Shown: positions 23,737 to 34,881, counted from the stretch's first letter. The stretch is 64,000 bases of DNA from Fremontodendron californicum (GCA_030761205.1 JAULJL010000015.1:11413501-11477500); one strand, 5' to 3'. Numbers and translations are program-made. Notes: generated by a model not told the origin, from the sequence alone.

Positions 23737-25824
23737 ATTGGGGTTGATCCAATTGATGTGGAAGTTCCAAACTTTGAAGAAATGGCTGAAAAGGAAAAGG
23801 CAAAGATGAATGAACTGAAGAAGGTTGAAATTGCAGAATCCCAAAAAAAATATCAGCTGCTGGAGGAAAAATTAATGGCAGTTGAAGAGGCGGAGCTATT
23901 TGGCAGTCTAGATGCCAAAGAGATGAGTTTAGTGCACGGTCTGGTGATTCCTCCAAAGTTCAAAGTACCAGACTTTGAAAAATATAACGGAACTACCAAC
24001 CCATCAGCGCATCTGACCATGTATTGTCGGAAGATGACCGGACATGATGAAGACAACAAATTGCTCATCCACTGTTTCCAAGATAGTTTGATAGGATCCG
24101 CAACTCGGTGGTATAACCAGCTTACTCGTTCTAAGATCCGTTCCTGGATGGATCCAGCCAATTCTTTCATGGAACAGTACAAGCATGTGACAGACATGGT
24201 GCCTGACCGTCTAACTCTCCAGAACATGGAAAAGAAAGCTACTGAAAGCTTTAAAGAATATTCTCAAAGATGGAGAGACCTGGCTACACAAGTGCAACCC
24301 CCTTTAACCAACAAGAAAACTACAGTGCTTTTCATCAATACCCTGAAAGCACCTTATTATGATAAATTGGTGGGAAGTGCCACCAAGGACTTTGCAGATA
24401 TGGTGATATATGGGGAGATGATAATGTCCGCTATTAAGAACGGGAAAATGGAAGGGGGTGAGTCTACTACCCCGAAAAGAGTTTTTCCTGCAAAGAAAAA
24501 AGAGGAGACACATGCAGTCAGTTTCAATCAATACCCCTATACATCTCCTACACCATACACATATCCTAGGCCTTATACTCTTACCATATCTTATGCACCT
24601 CCGACACCTTACACACCTTATCGAGGGTATAATCTTTACTACCCCAATGTGAACCACCTTACCCAAAATCCATTCCCCTATACCAATATACCACAACAGC
24701 CATTTCCAACTGGTATATCCCCACAAATAACCTTTCCTCGAAATACTATACCAAACACTCAAGGTCTCGCACGCAATGACTATCGTTCACCAAGGAACGA
24801 TCAAAAACCCTAGTTTGATCCCATTCCTACCACCTATGGTGAGCGATATCCTAAACTACTACAAGGCCAACTTGTCGCACCTGTATATCTTAAACCTTTG
24901 ACCCCACCATACTCAAGGTGGTACAATGCAAATACCAACTGTGCATATCATGCAGGAATTCAGGGGCATTCAACGGAGGATTGCATTGCTTTCAAAAAGA
25001 AAGTCCAAAGCTTAATTAATACCAGAGTTGTGAAGTTTGGGTCAAAGAATGGGCTGAATGTAGCGAGAAACCCATTGCCCGATCATGCTGAGAATCGGGT
25101 AAATGCAGTATTGACAAGGGAAGTCAGAAGGTTAAAAAAGGATGTCAAGGAAGTCAAGACTCCGATGTTAACTGTATGGGTCGAGATGGTTAAGGCAGTA
25201 ATGGTGGAAGATGCAAATAGTTTAAAAATGGTTACAAAGAGGGTGCAGAATTGGTGCCCGTTCCATAAATGTTCAGGTCAAAACATACAAGACTACGGGG
25301 ACTTTCTGGCTAAGGTCCAAAAGATGATGGATGATGGAGAGGCCCAGTTTTATAAGGAGTCAGAGGAGGAAGTAGAGGTTATTGAGAATGCGGTTGGCTA
25401 TGGAATAGGAAGACCTTTGATCATCTATTATGATGAACCAGAGAAGACTACCCCGGTTGTTGAGAAAATTGCACCCAAGCTAATCATAGATTTGCCTTTT
25501 TCCTTTTCATACAAGGAAAGCAAAACTACACCATGGAAATATGACTGCAGCATGGTTATGCCTGGGTCATCAAGTCAGCAAGATATTAAAGGTGTGGGGC
25601 ACTTAACACGAAGTGGAAGGTGTTATGCCCCTAAGGTTGTTGAACAGGGATTAGCAAGAAAAGATGGAGGACTGGACAAAGGGAAGAAAGTAGTTAAACC
25701 AATCCATATTGAGATGGATTTGTCAAAAGAAGCAGAGAGGGGATCAGACCCGATAAACAGGATAAAAGAGCCGGTAAACGAGAAGGAAGCCTACGAGTTT
25801 TTTAAGTTCATAAAACATAGTTAG
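23737..25824 (+). pseudogene. gag: Ogre gag polyprotein, core and C-terminus
   Basis: Structural protein of the virus-like particle. The reading frame continues from 18569 across the solo LTR. It contains a coiled segment, then the capsid core at about 23940-24440 (PPKFKVPDFEKYNGTTNPSA ... ATRWYNQL ... FKEYSQRWRDLATQV), a tyrosine/proline-rich stretch at 24520-24760, and a zinc-knuckle-like motif at about 24940-24984 (CAYHAGIQGHSTEDC, a C-x2-H-x5-H-x4-C arrangement). An in-frame TAG at 24811 replaces an expected glutamine codon in 'KPQFDP'. Otherwise the frame is open to the stop at 25822, where the protease region begins. Confidence 0.85.
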
Positions 25825-26408
25825 TATAGTGTGGTTGAGCAATTGCAGCGTTAGCCAGCAAGAATCTCCATCTTATCTTTGCTATTAAACTCAGAGCCAC
25901 ACAGAAATACCCTGTTAAGAGTGTTGAATCAGACATACGTGGCTAACAACATATCAGTAGAAAAGTTAGACAGGCTGGTGGGAAACATTGCAGCGGACGA
26001 CCATATATTTTTCAGTTATGATGAAATACCACTTAATGGTATTGGGTCCACAAAGGCTCTTCACATAACAACCACCTGCAAGGGGCATATATTACCAAGG
26101 GTGCTTCTGGACAATGGTTCTTGATTAAATGTAATGCCCTTGGCAACCCTGTCTAAGTTGCCAGTGGATACGTCTTATATGTTACCGAGTTGCACAGTAG
26201 TTAGGGCTTTCGATGGTACCAGGAGAGAGGTAATGGGAACTATTGAAGTTCCTCTAGAGATAGGCCCATGCACTTATACAGTGAATTTCCAGGTCATGGA
26301 TATTAATCCGTCTTATAATTGCTTGTTGGGAAGGCCATGGATACATTCAGCAGGGGCTGTACCCTCGCCTCTCTACCAAAAACTGAAATTTGTGATGGAG
26401 ACCGTTTG
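25825..26408 (+). pseudogene. pro: Ogre aspartic protease domain
   Basis: Same frame as gag, after stops at 25822 and near 25852. It would cleave the polyprotein. The active site reads VLLDNGS at 26104-26121 (Asp codon at 26110), but the next codon is TGA at 26122 in place of a serine codon. Downstream are 'LNVMPLATLSKLP' and the second conserved segment 'CLLGRPWIHSAGAVPS' near 26320-26365. A one-base loss at about 26400 shifts the frame into the next segment. The damage makes it non-functional. Confidence 0.8.
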
Positions 26409-27072
26409 ATCACTATATCAGGAGAAGAAGACATAATAGCCTCTGCATCTACTGAATCTCCTTATGTTGAACCCAATGAAGATGCCGTAGAATGTTTTTT
26501 TCGGTCTTTGGAATTTGTAAATAAAGTTTTCGTCGCTGAAGGACGAAAAATTCCAAAACCAAGGTTGTCCAAGAACACAAGGCTGGGAGTAAGAACCACA
26601 GTGGAAAAAGGCTGCAGGGCTGGAAAAGGTCTGGGGAAATATCTTCAAGGGATGGCCCGAGCAATGGAAGCAGTGGGAAAGAAAGACCGGTTTGGCTTAG
26701 GGTATCTTCCGAAGGCCCATGAGAGGAGGAAACAAATTGAAAGGAACCGACAAAGGAAGATGGCCCGTCACACGGGTATGGATATTGAATGGGAACCCAT
26801 GACTTTCCCACCAATCCTTCACAACTTTCGCTCTGCTGGTTTTTTAATCGGAGAAAAGAATTCAGAGGATGTACTTGTAATGATCGAGCAAGCTTTTGAA
26901 AAATTCCATGTGAATAAAGGGGGGCAGATTCAGGATATGGTGATTTGCATGACCGGGAAAGAAGGGATGGAAATGACAGTGCGAACTGGATGGTGCGACC
27001 TTGTCCACCAGGATATAGACTAACCAATTGTAGTGCGACTGAGTTGTCCATAGTTTTTAAGTCTATTCCAAC
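26400..27072 (+). pseudogene. Linker between protease and RT with G-patch-like motif
   Basis: Open in another frame to a stop at 27021. Near 26600-26705 it reads GCRAGKGLGKYLQGMARAM and then RFGLGYLP, which has the glycine spacing of a G-patch (a nucleic-acid-binding or helicase-contacting motif). Similar segments are known downstream of protease in Tat-lineage elements. The frame at 27017-27072 (LTNCSATELSIVFKSIP) appears to continue the protein after another small frame change and ends at a candidate splice donor. Confidence 0.6.
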
Positions 27073-27287
27073 GTAATACTTTAAAAAACAATCTTAATTA
27101 TCTTTACCCAGAGATATTAAGATTTTTTTTCTGTAATGGGCTTTTTGTTTAAACATTTTCATTCAATAAATAACAAGCACAATGAATTTTATTCATATTG
27201 ATGTGTCCATATTCTTTCATTTTTGATATTTGTTTTGTTTTCATTATATATATTTTCCTATATTGTTTCTTATCCACCTATTTACAG
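27073..27287 (+). other. Predicted Ogre intron between protease and RT
   Basis: A donor-like gtaata starts at 27073 and a pyrimidine-rich tract ends in tttacag at 27287. Joining 27072 to 27288 restores a codon and continues into the RT frame (CTDAEYEDLPIS). Ogre elements are known to have a spliced intron exactly between the protease and RT regions. The borders are inferred from sequence and length (215 bp); the donor is less sure than the acceptor. Confidence 0.55.
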
Positions 27288-28500
27288 GTGTACGGATGCG
27301 GAATATGAGGACCTTCCTATCAGTAATTCTGAAATTGATTTTGAAAGACCCATTTGCACGGGTGATTTTGAGGCTAACGAAGATACTGAGAATTATGGTC
27401 TACCTCCGGATCTATTAAGGAAAATAGAACAAGAGGAGAAACAAGTACTTCCTCATAAGGAATTATTGGAAATGATAAATCTGAGAGATGGTGAAGAGAT
27501 AAAGGAAGTCAAAAACGAAACTTCATTGTCATCATCAATAAAGGGTGAATTGATAGCCCTGCTCCAGGAATATGTGGATGTATTTGCATGGTATTACTAA
27601 GACATGCCAGGGTTGGATCCAGATATTGTGGTTCATAAGCTCCCTTTAAGGCCAGAATGCAAGCTAATTCAACAAAAGTTAAGAAGAATAAGGCCGGCAT
27701 GCTATTAAAGATAAAAGAGGAGGTGAAGAAGCAATTTGATGCTGGATTCTTAGAGGTGGAAAAATATCCAGAATGGGTGGAAAATATTGTTCCAGTACCA
27801 AAGAAGGATGGCAAGGTACGGATGTGCGTTGTTTACCAAGATTTGAACAAGGCTAGCCCTAAAGATAATTTCACTTTGCCCCATATTGATACTCTAGTGG
27901 ATAATACGGCAAAGAGTTCTTTATTTTCTTTCATGGATGGATTCTCAGGATACAATCAGATCAAGATGGCACCGGCAGATATGGAGAAAACCACATTTGT
28001 TACAATATGGGGAACCTTCTACTACAAAGTAATGCCATTTGGGTTGAAGAATGCTGGGGCAACATATCAAAGAACCATGGTGACCTTGTTTCATGATATG
28101 ATGCATAAGGGAATTGAGGTCTATGTTGATGATATGATCGAAAAGTCACAAGGGGAAGAGGAGCATATTGCGAATCTTAAGAAGTTCTTTGAACGATTAA
28201 GAAAGTTTAGACTCAAGCTAAATCCGGCAAAATGCACTTTTGGAGTCACCTCGGGGAAATTTTTGGGTTTTGTCGTCAGCAAAAGAGGAATTGAGATTGA
28301 CCTGGATAAAGTGAAGGCCATTCAGAATTTTCCACCACCTTGTACTCAAAAGGAAGTAAGAGGCTTTCTGGGGAGATTGAATTACATTGCTCGGTTTATT
28401 TCTTAGTTAACCGACAAATGTGATCCAATATTTAAGTTACTTCGAAAATGTGATCCAGGAGAATAGGATGAAGGTTGTCAGATTGCATTTGAAAAGGTTA
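27288..28500 (+). pseudogene. RT: Ogre reverse transcriptase
   Basis: Copies the element RNA to DNA. The N-terminal part (GLPPDLLRKIEQEEKQVLPH, then 'VDVFAWYY') ends at TAA 27598 in place of a glutamine codon. A one-base loss near 27700 changes frame, and 27707-28403 is open. The core motifs are present: VRMCVVYQDLNKASPKDNF, FMDGFSGYNQIKMAP, VMPFGLKNAGATYQR and the catalytic YVDD at 28122-28133. TAG at 28404 and 28466 replace expected glutamine and tryptophan codons. Sequence and order fit the Tat lineage. The catalytic motif itself is intact. Confidence 0.88.
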
Positions 28501-28900
28501 AACATTATCTATCCAACCCACCAGTATTAATGCCATCTGTTCCAGATAAACCAATGATACTGTATTTATCAGTATTTGAGAGATCCATGGGTTATGTTTT
28601 GGGGCAGCTTGATGAGACTGGAAAGAAAGAAAAAGCAGTTTACTACCTCAGCAAGAAGTTCACAGATTATGAGTTGAAATATTCGTCGGTAGAAAAGTTG
28701 TGCTATGCCTTACTTGGACTGCTCGAAGACTCAGACAGTACACGTTGTACCACACAACGTGTTTGATTGCCAAGCTAGATCCAATCAAGTACATGTTGGA
28801 AGCACCTTCTTTGTCAGGGAGAACAACAAGATGGCAGGTTTTATTGTCAGAGTACGACATTGTATATATAAGTCAAAAAGCTATTAAGGGCAGTGCAGTG
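28500..28900 (+). pseudogene. First RNase H domain (gypsy-type, degenerate)
   Basis: Follows RT with 'MILYLSVFERSMGYVLGQ' and 'YYLSKKFTDYELKYSSVEKL'. The first catalytic aspartate typical of Ty3/gypsy RNase H (TDAS-like) is absent, as is known for the inactive first domain of Tat-lineage elements. A frameshift at about 28717 moves into the segment with 'RRLRQYTLYHTTCLIAKLDP', 'GRTTRWQVLLSEYDI' and 'KAIKGSAVAEFLASRAL'. Confidence 0.8.
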
Positions 28901-28989
28901 GCTGAATTCTTAGCAAGTCGGGCACTGAAAGATTATGAGCTTTTGAACTTTGACTTCCCAGATGAAGATTTGATGTATGTTTCACAAGC

Positions 28990-29495
28990 AGATGAGATTT
29001 CCCTGAAGAAGAAAGTATGGAAAATGTACTTTGATGGTGGATCTAATGCCATGGGGCACGGAATCGGTGCAGTCCCCATATCCCTAGAAGAAGATTATTA
29101 TCCTTTCACTGCTAGATTGGATTTTGATTGTACAGACAATACTGTCAAGTATGAAGCGTGTACTATATGCATTCGTGCTGCAGTGGACAGAAAGATCAAA
29201 GTATTAGAAATGTTCGGAGACTCAACCTTAGTGATATACCAGCTACGAAGAGAATGGGAAACCCGAGATACAAAGCTAATCTGATATCGAGAACTCATAC
29301 TGAGTTTATTGGAGGAATTTGAAGAAGTGAATTTCAATTACTTTCCTCAAGAAGAAAATCGAATGGCAGATGCTCTGGCTACTTTGTCATCAATGTTTAA
29401 AGTGAATGAAGGGGCTGAAGTTGTGCCAATAAAGATAAGTATATATGAGTCTCCTGCCCACTGTCTGAGTATTGAAGAATAAGTTAGATGGCCTC
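28990..29495 (+). pseudogene. Second, archaeal-like RNase H domain (aRNH)
   Basis: 'KMYFDGGSNAMGHGIGAV' starts near 29018. The four expected acidic positions can be seen: Asp 29033 (FDGGS), Glu 29153 (KYEAC), Asp 29219 (GDS) and Asp 29369 (MADALA). A TGA stop at 29282 lies between the third and fourth. An extra archaeal-like RNase H after the normal one is a hallmark of the Tat lineage, where it is thought to have taken over removal of RNA from the hybrid. Further stops near 29480 and 29504 end the segment. Confidence 0.82.
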
Positions 29496-30746
29496 CCTCG
29501 GTATAACGACATCTTGCAATACATCAAGAGTCAACAATATCCAGACAAGCAACAGAAAATGACAAGAGGACTTTGAGAAGGCTAGCAATGGGTTTTGTTC
29601 TAGATAGTGAGATTCTCTACAAGAAAGAAAAAGACCAAGACTTATTGAGATGTGTCGGATCTGCAGAAGCTCGGAGAATTATAGAAGAGGTCCATGAAGG
29701 GATATGTGGCACTCATGCTAATGGTCACATGCTTGCTAAACAGATTATGAGGGCAGGGTATTATTGGTTGACAAATGGAAGGAGATTGCATCAGTTATTC
29801 CTGGAAGTGCCATAAATGCCAGATATATGCAGATAAGATTCATGTGCCGCCATCGCCATTACATGTCATGACTGCACCGTGTCCCTTTTCAATGTGGGGA
29901 ATGGATATGATAGGGCCTATTACCCCGAAAGCTTCAAATGGACATCGTTTCATATTGGTGACCATAGATTACTTCACAAAGTGGGTAGAAGATGCTTCCT
30001 ATGCTAATGTAACAAAGTCGGTGGCATGTAGATTCGTTAAGAAAGAAATCATATGTCGTTACGGGTTGCCAGCAAGAATTATTTCGAATAATGCTCTCAA
30101 TTTGAACAATAAGATGATGAGAGAAGTGTGTACTCAGTTCAAGATCACACATCATAATTCGACACCTTACCGTCCGAAGATGAATGGGGCAATAGAAGCA
30201 GGCAATAAGAACATCAAGAAGATTGTTGAGAAGATGGCCGATGTGTACAAGGATTGGCATGAGATCTTGCCTTTTGCTCTTCATGCATATCGTACTTCGG
30301 TCCATACATCTACAGGGGCAACGCCGTTTTCTTTGGTATACGAGATGGAAGCAGTGCTACCTATTGAAGTTGAGATCCCTTCACTTCGGGTTTTGATGGA
30401 AGTTGGCCTAGAGGAAGCAGAATGGGTTAGAGCTTGTTATGAACAGTTGAATCTCATTGAGGAGAAAAGATTGAAAGCAATTTGTCAAGGGCAGTTGTAT
30501 CAGAAAAGGATGATTCGAGCCCACAACAAGAAAGTTCATCCTAGACAGTTCCGAGAGGGGGAGTTGGTATTGAGGAAAATTCTCCCTATAGTGAAGGACC
30601 CGAGAGAAAAATGGGCGCCAAATTGGAAAGGACCCTATGTGATAAAAAGAGCTTTTTCTGGAGGAGCATTGATTTTAACTAGAATGGACGGGGAGGATTT
30701 CATAAATCCCGTGAATGCTGATGAACTTAAGAAGTATTATGCTTGA
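29496..30746 (+). pseudogene. INT: Ogre integrase, frameshifted and with a mutated active site
   Basis: Inserts the cDNA into the genome. The H2C2 zinc-binding region is visible at about 29695-29826 (VHEGICGTHANGHM ... CHKC) and is broken by a one-base gain near 29775. The core then stays open to 30746. The DD35E positions are Asp 29904 (WGMDMIG), Asn 30087 in place of the second Asp (IISNNALNL), and Glu 30195 (NGAIEAGNKN), with correct spacing. The C-terminal module (GELVLRKILP, 'NWKGPYVIKRAFSGGALIL') follows and ends in NADELKKYYA. Confidence 0.88.
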
Positions 30747-32250
30747 AAAAAAAAATATGATGCTATGCACATGGAAATTCGAATGATTCCAAGTGTAAAA
30801 ATGGAAATTTTATATATCTATCTCCCCTGTGAATTACTTTTCAAAGAGAATATTCATGTTTGATATGATGAATGACCATCTTTCATATTCCTTTCACTAA
30901 GAAGAAATCATCCTTAGTCACCACTTTGAGCCTTAGGAATTATTTCTTTCTTTAAACCTTGATCAAGGACCACCCTCTACATTGGAGGGCAAATGCAAGG
31001 AAAAATAATAAAAAATCATGGCAAAAAGAAAGCCATCGAAAAATATGGCAAATGAAAGCCAGCAAAGCAACAAAAACAAAAAAAAGAAAGTCCAAAAAGG
31101 GATAAATGTTTCAAGAATGAGTTCTCCTCAGGAGATGATCCTTGATCCAATCACCCTTAAACACACTTTGGGCCTATTTTATCCTTTCTTTCTAAACCTA
31201 AACCTTGGCCTACATTATGTGCTTTAAAAGCCCATTTTGATCAAGCACGGATATTTAATTTTAAAGGTTATTCTCAGAATTCATCCCATCTTTTGAATTG
31301 ATATTTCTACTTTGGAAGCATTTAGAATTCTTAGATGCATGGTAGAATACAAAAAATGGAAATGGAAAAAAAATGTAAAAGGATAGGTTTAAGTCGAAAA
31401 CCCGCAAAGGGTGACTTAATACCAAATGGAGGACACTTGAGTTGAAAACCTGTAAAGGGCGGCTCAGGTACTGATTAAAAGTTCGAATCAATGCTCCATG
31501 TAAAGGAGGAGAAAGTATCTGAAAATTAGAAGAAAAGGGAACAACTCAGTCTGATGTAACTACGGAAGCCGAGAGGTTACCCAAGTAAATTGCTCGTTCA
31601 AGAGAAATTTCAGATGGTTTGAAAAGGGAGGGGTCCAAGATATTCCGGATCCGGGGCATCTACAACCTATATCCTTACATTTGTTTCTTCTATACTTGAT
31701 ATTTATTTTTACTATTTTAAAACATTTCTTGCAATAAATTCTTGTTATCCTTTTCATGACAATTTTTTCTTGATTCATATTTTCTTTCATACATTTTTGA
31801 GATGCATTATGATTGTTATTAAATTGAATGATGATTAGTAATAAAAAAATCTTTAAATAAAAGGATTTCAGAGTATTACTAAGGAATAGATTTAAATCTT
31901 GGGAAATATTTGGAAAGTTCACCAAGAAAAGAAAACAGTGAATGTATTAGAGACTCCATCACGAAGTCAGAAAATCTGTGAATTTCAGCAAAAGTCAGAA
32001 ACTGAGACTGTTTGACAAGTTATCTTGAGTGAAGGATTGCTTAAGTGGGGCATCAATGAACAATTGAAGACTCCGTCATGAAGTCGGATAATCCGTGAAC
32101 CTCAAAGAAACCATGGATTAGAAATCATGACACAACCATTTGATTGCATTCATTCTTAGGAAACATACAAGCATTTGCAAAGCATGTCATTCTTATCATT
32201 GCATTTAGCTCACATTGCAGAAATCATGAAAACTTGGACTTCCTCAAAGT
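30747..32250 (+). mobile_element. 3' untranslated region of the middle Ogre element, first part
   Basis: No credible coding region. The segment 30765-31250 (including 'gaatgaccatctttcatat' and 'accaccctctacattggagg') matches 54715-55350 of the outer element, showing shared 3' UTR structure. Short AT-rich stretches and A-runs fill the rest. Confidence 0.65.
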
Positions 32251-32808
32251 GAACTCGTTCTGTTTTTCAAACGAGTCGAGCCCCGAGATCACCGTCAAGG
32301 TACGTTTCCTTTCCAATTCGAATTCATTCTGTTTCATCAAATGAGTCGAGCCTTGAGACCACCGTCGAGGTATTTCCTTTTGCTTTAAATCGAATTCATT
32401 CTGTTTTATCAAATGATTCGAGCCTTGAAACCACCGTCGAGGTATTTCCTTTTGTTTTAAATCGAATTCATTCTGTTTTATCAAATGAGTCGAGCCTTGA
32501 GATCACCGTCGAGGTATTTTCTTTTGTTTTAAATCGAATTCATTCTGTTTTATCAAATGAGTCGAGCCTTGAGACCACCATCGAGGTATTTCCTTTTGTT
32601 TTAAATCGAATTCATTCTGGTTCATCAAATGAGTCGAGCCTTGAGACCACCGTCGAGGTATTTCCTTTTGTTTTAAATCAAATTCATTCTGTTTCATCAA
32701 ATGAGTCGAGCCTGGAGACCACCGTCGAGGTATTTCCATTTATTTTAAATCGAATTCATTATGTTTATCAAATGAGTCGAGCCTTGAGACCGTCGTCAAG
32801 GTATTTTC
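32251..32808 (+). repeat. 72-bp tandem repeat array in the Ogre 3' UTR, about 8 copies
   Basis: Units start gaattcattctg at 32320, 32392, 32464, 32536, 32608, 32680 and 32752, with a diverged first copy at 32251. Each contains 'gagtcgagccttgagaccac' and 'cgtcgaggtatttcc'. The period is exactly 72, so meaningless open frames appear on the minus strand. Tandem arrays in the 3' UTR are known from Ogre and related elements and can seed satellite DNA. Confidence 0.93.
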
Positions 32809-33323
32809 AAATCACGGGTAAGGCCTCCGGGCACCATTCTTAAAACCTCCAGGCATTTTTTTTAAAGCCGCATACAGCGTATTTTTTTCAAAATCATGGG
32901 TAAGGCCTCCGGGCACCATTTTTAAGACCACCGGGCACCATTCTTAAGACCTCCGGGCATCGTTTTTTAAAGCCGCATGCAACGCATTTTTTCAAAATCA
33001 CGGGTAAGGCCTCCAGGCACCATTTGTAAGACCTCCGGACACCATTCTTAATACCTCCGAGCACCATTTTTAAGACCTTCGGGCATCATTTTTGAAGTCG
33101 CATACAACGTATTTTTTTTAAAATCACGGGTAAGGCCTATGAGCACCATTCTTAAGACCTCCGGGCACCATTTTTAAGACCTTCGGGCACCATTTTTAAG
33201 ACCTCCGGGCATCATTTTTTAAAGCCGCATACAGCGCATTTTTTTCAAAATCTTGGGTAGGGCCTCCGGGCACCATTCTTAAGACCTCCGGGCATAATTT
33301 TTCAAATCATGGGTAAGGCCTCC
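32809..33323 (+). repeat. Tandem array of 'gacctccgggcaccattttt' units, split by the Athila-like insertion
   Basis: Units of about 21-22 bp ('aagacctccgggcaccattt') and larger units with 'aaagccgcatacagcgcat' alternate with 'aaatcacgggtaaggcctcc'. The array is cut at 33323 and resumes at 42237-42296 on the other side of the nested element. Confidence 0.88.
33319..33323. repeat. Target-site duplication (cctcc) of the inner element
   Basis: cctcc is repeated exactly at 42237-42241, and the interrupted 'ggcctccgggcacc' repeat unit is restored if one copy and the element are removed. Confidence 0.95.
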
Positions 33324-34828
33324 TGATAACTCGTATAATTATATAGTTTTTAGTTATGTTTTATTATTATTTTGTGTCAAATACGAGTTATTATTGGTTA
33401 GTCTAATTGTGTTTATGATTTTTTATATTTTTATGTAATTTGGTGTTTTTCACGAGTTTCTTTGAGTGATTTCAGATTACTAGGTTAAATCAACAATTAA
33501 GGGCAAATCCAGTTCAGTTCCAGTTCCGACACCGTTTGCCATATCCGCTATATCTGGAGTTTCACTGAAGCAATAAGGCTGAATTTTTTACAGTGCAAAG
33601 TTAAGAGGCATATCTATCTTTTTCATGTTTTACACTTCTTGAAACGGAGTCGTTTTCCCTAGCGAAATCGACCATCAAGTTGGCTGATGTGCAATGACGT
33701 CTGTGCTGACCTGTTTTGGTATTTTGACCATATCTTCCGATCCACATGAGAAAATGATCTGATTCCAACGGCTATGGATCCGTAACTGATAGGGGTATAT
33801 TTTTCTAGAAGACCATTTGATCAGATCGAGCCTCCAACATTGACAAAATCGACCATCAAGCTGGCTGATCAGAATTGTCATACAATATGACGAAAATTGT
33901 TAGAAAAATGCACCCACCTATTATACCTACCTTTGAAATTTATAAAGCTTGTCTCTTGTCATTTAGCTTTCGAAAATGTGTATAAATAGAGGGCCTTGGA
34001 TGAGTATTGAAAAAGATTGATACATTGGTAGGATATTAGCCATTGTAATAAAATTCTCTAAGTTTTCTTCTTCTTTCCTTTCTCTAGTTTTCTTTTTCTT
34101 TACTTATGTTTCTTACATTTCTTTTCATTTTATTCATATCTAGTATGTGTTGCTAATCATATTGTTGAGGTGATGAGGTGAAGCTTTTGGTAAATGCTAA
34201 GGTTAGTCTCTTAAACATGAGCTAAAATGATTTATCATTTATAAACACTAGTATAGATAATATTTTCTTTTGGTTTAAAATCATACTTGCAAAGTAGAGA
34301 TCTTGATTCATTATTGACAAGGAAAATGGCACAGTAAATGCTTGGTTTCATAACCTTGATTTGTTGTAGACATATACCTTGGCATAATGAATGCTTGGAC
34401 TCTTTTTATGAGTTTTGAGGACACCAAATGAACATAATATCATATGCTATGGACGTTGGACAATTTGGACTGAATTGCTAAACCTTCCGATTGGAACCTC
34501 CCTTATGTGTGGATTTCAATTGTGTAATAAAACAAGATTAATCTTAGCATAACACCAAGAGTGGATTCTCTAACCTCAACATCTTTTCTAATTGTTTTTT
34601 ATATCTTGTTTAATTTCTTTTATATTTTGTTTATTTTGTTCTCTAATATCTTGTTTATCTTATTTTGTTGTTGATCTCCTAATATATTGTTTACTTTCTT
34701 TTTCTTATATATTTATAAACTTATACTTACTAGTACGCTTCCCTGTGGTTCGACCTCGGACACCCGAGAATTTATTACTTGAACATAACCTGCACTTGGG
34801 TTTACAACTCTTAATTGAGTCTCCATCA
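33324..34828 (+). mobile_element. 5' LTR of the inner Athila-like element (1505 bp)
   Basis: Starts tgataactcg, ends gtctccatca. A TATA box lies at 33981-33990. An internal direct repeat 'aaatcgaccatcaag(t/c)tggc' occurs at 33664 and 33846. The 3' LTR has the same length and about 99.6% identity. The open frame at 34592-34879 is chance. Confidence 0.95.
33981..33990 (+). promoter_or_regulatory. TATA box of the inner LTR promoter
   Basis: tataaataga, 657 bases into the LTR, is a good plant TATA box. The copy in the 3' LTR lies at 41389-41398. Transcription would start about 30 bases downstream, near 34020. Confidence 0.7.
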
Positions 34829-34834
34829 AGTTTT

Positions 34835-34851
34835 TGGCGCCGTTGCCGGAG
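34835..34851 (+). other. Primer-binding site of the inner element, tRNA-Asp type
   Basis: tggcgccgttgccggag matches the complement of the plant tRNA-Asp 3' end at 16 of 17 positions, six bases after the LTR end. This primer is typical of Athila-lineage elements. Confidence 0.85.
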
Positions 34852-34881
34852 AGGCAATACTAAGTATATAAGTTTATAAGT

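Noticed and set aside
26449..27051. 200-codon minus-strand frame opposite the G-patch segment
   Set aside because: Shadow of the coding strand; no recognisable domain.
32224..32739. Minus-strand repetitive proteins
   Set aside because: They follow the 72-bp tandem array (24 codons per unit) in the Ogre 3' UTR and have no other support.
32251..32808. Regular direct repeats resembling a CRISPR array
   Set aside because: Units are contiguous, 72 bp, without unique spacers, in a plant retrotransposon.
34592..34879. Hydrophobic membrane-like frame in the inner LTR, also at 42000-42278
   Set aside because: Lies in U5/leader sequence, crosses the LTR end and primer site, and is a T-rich artefact.
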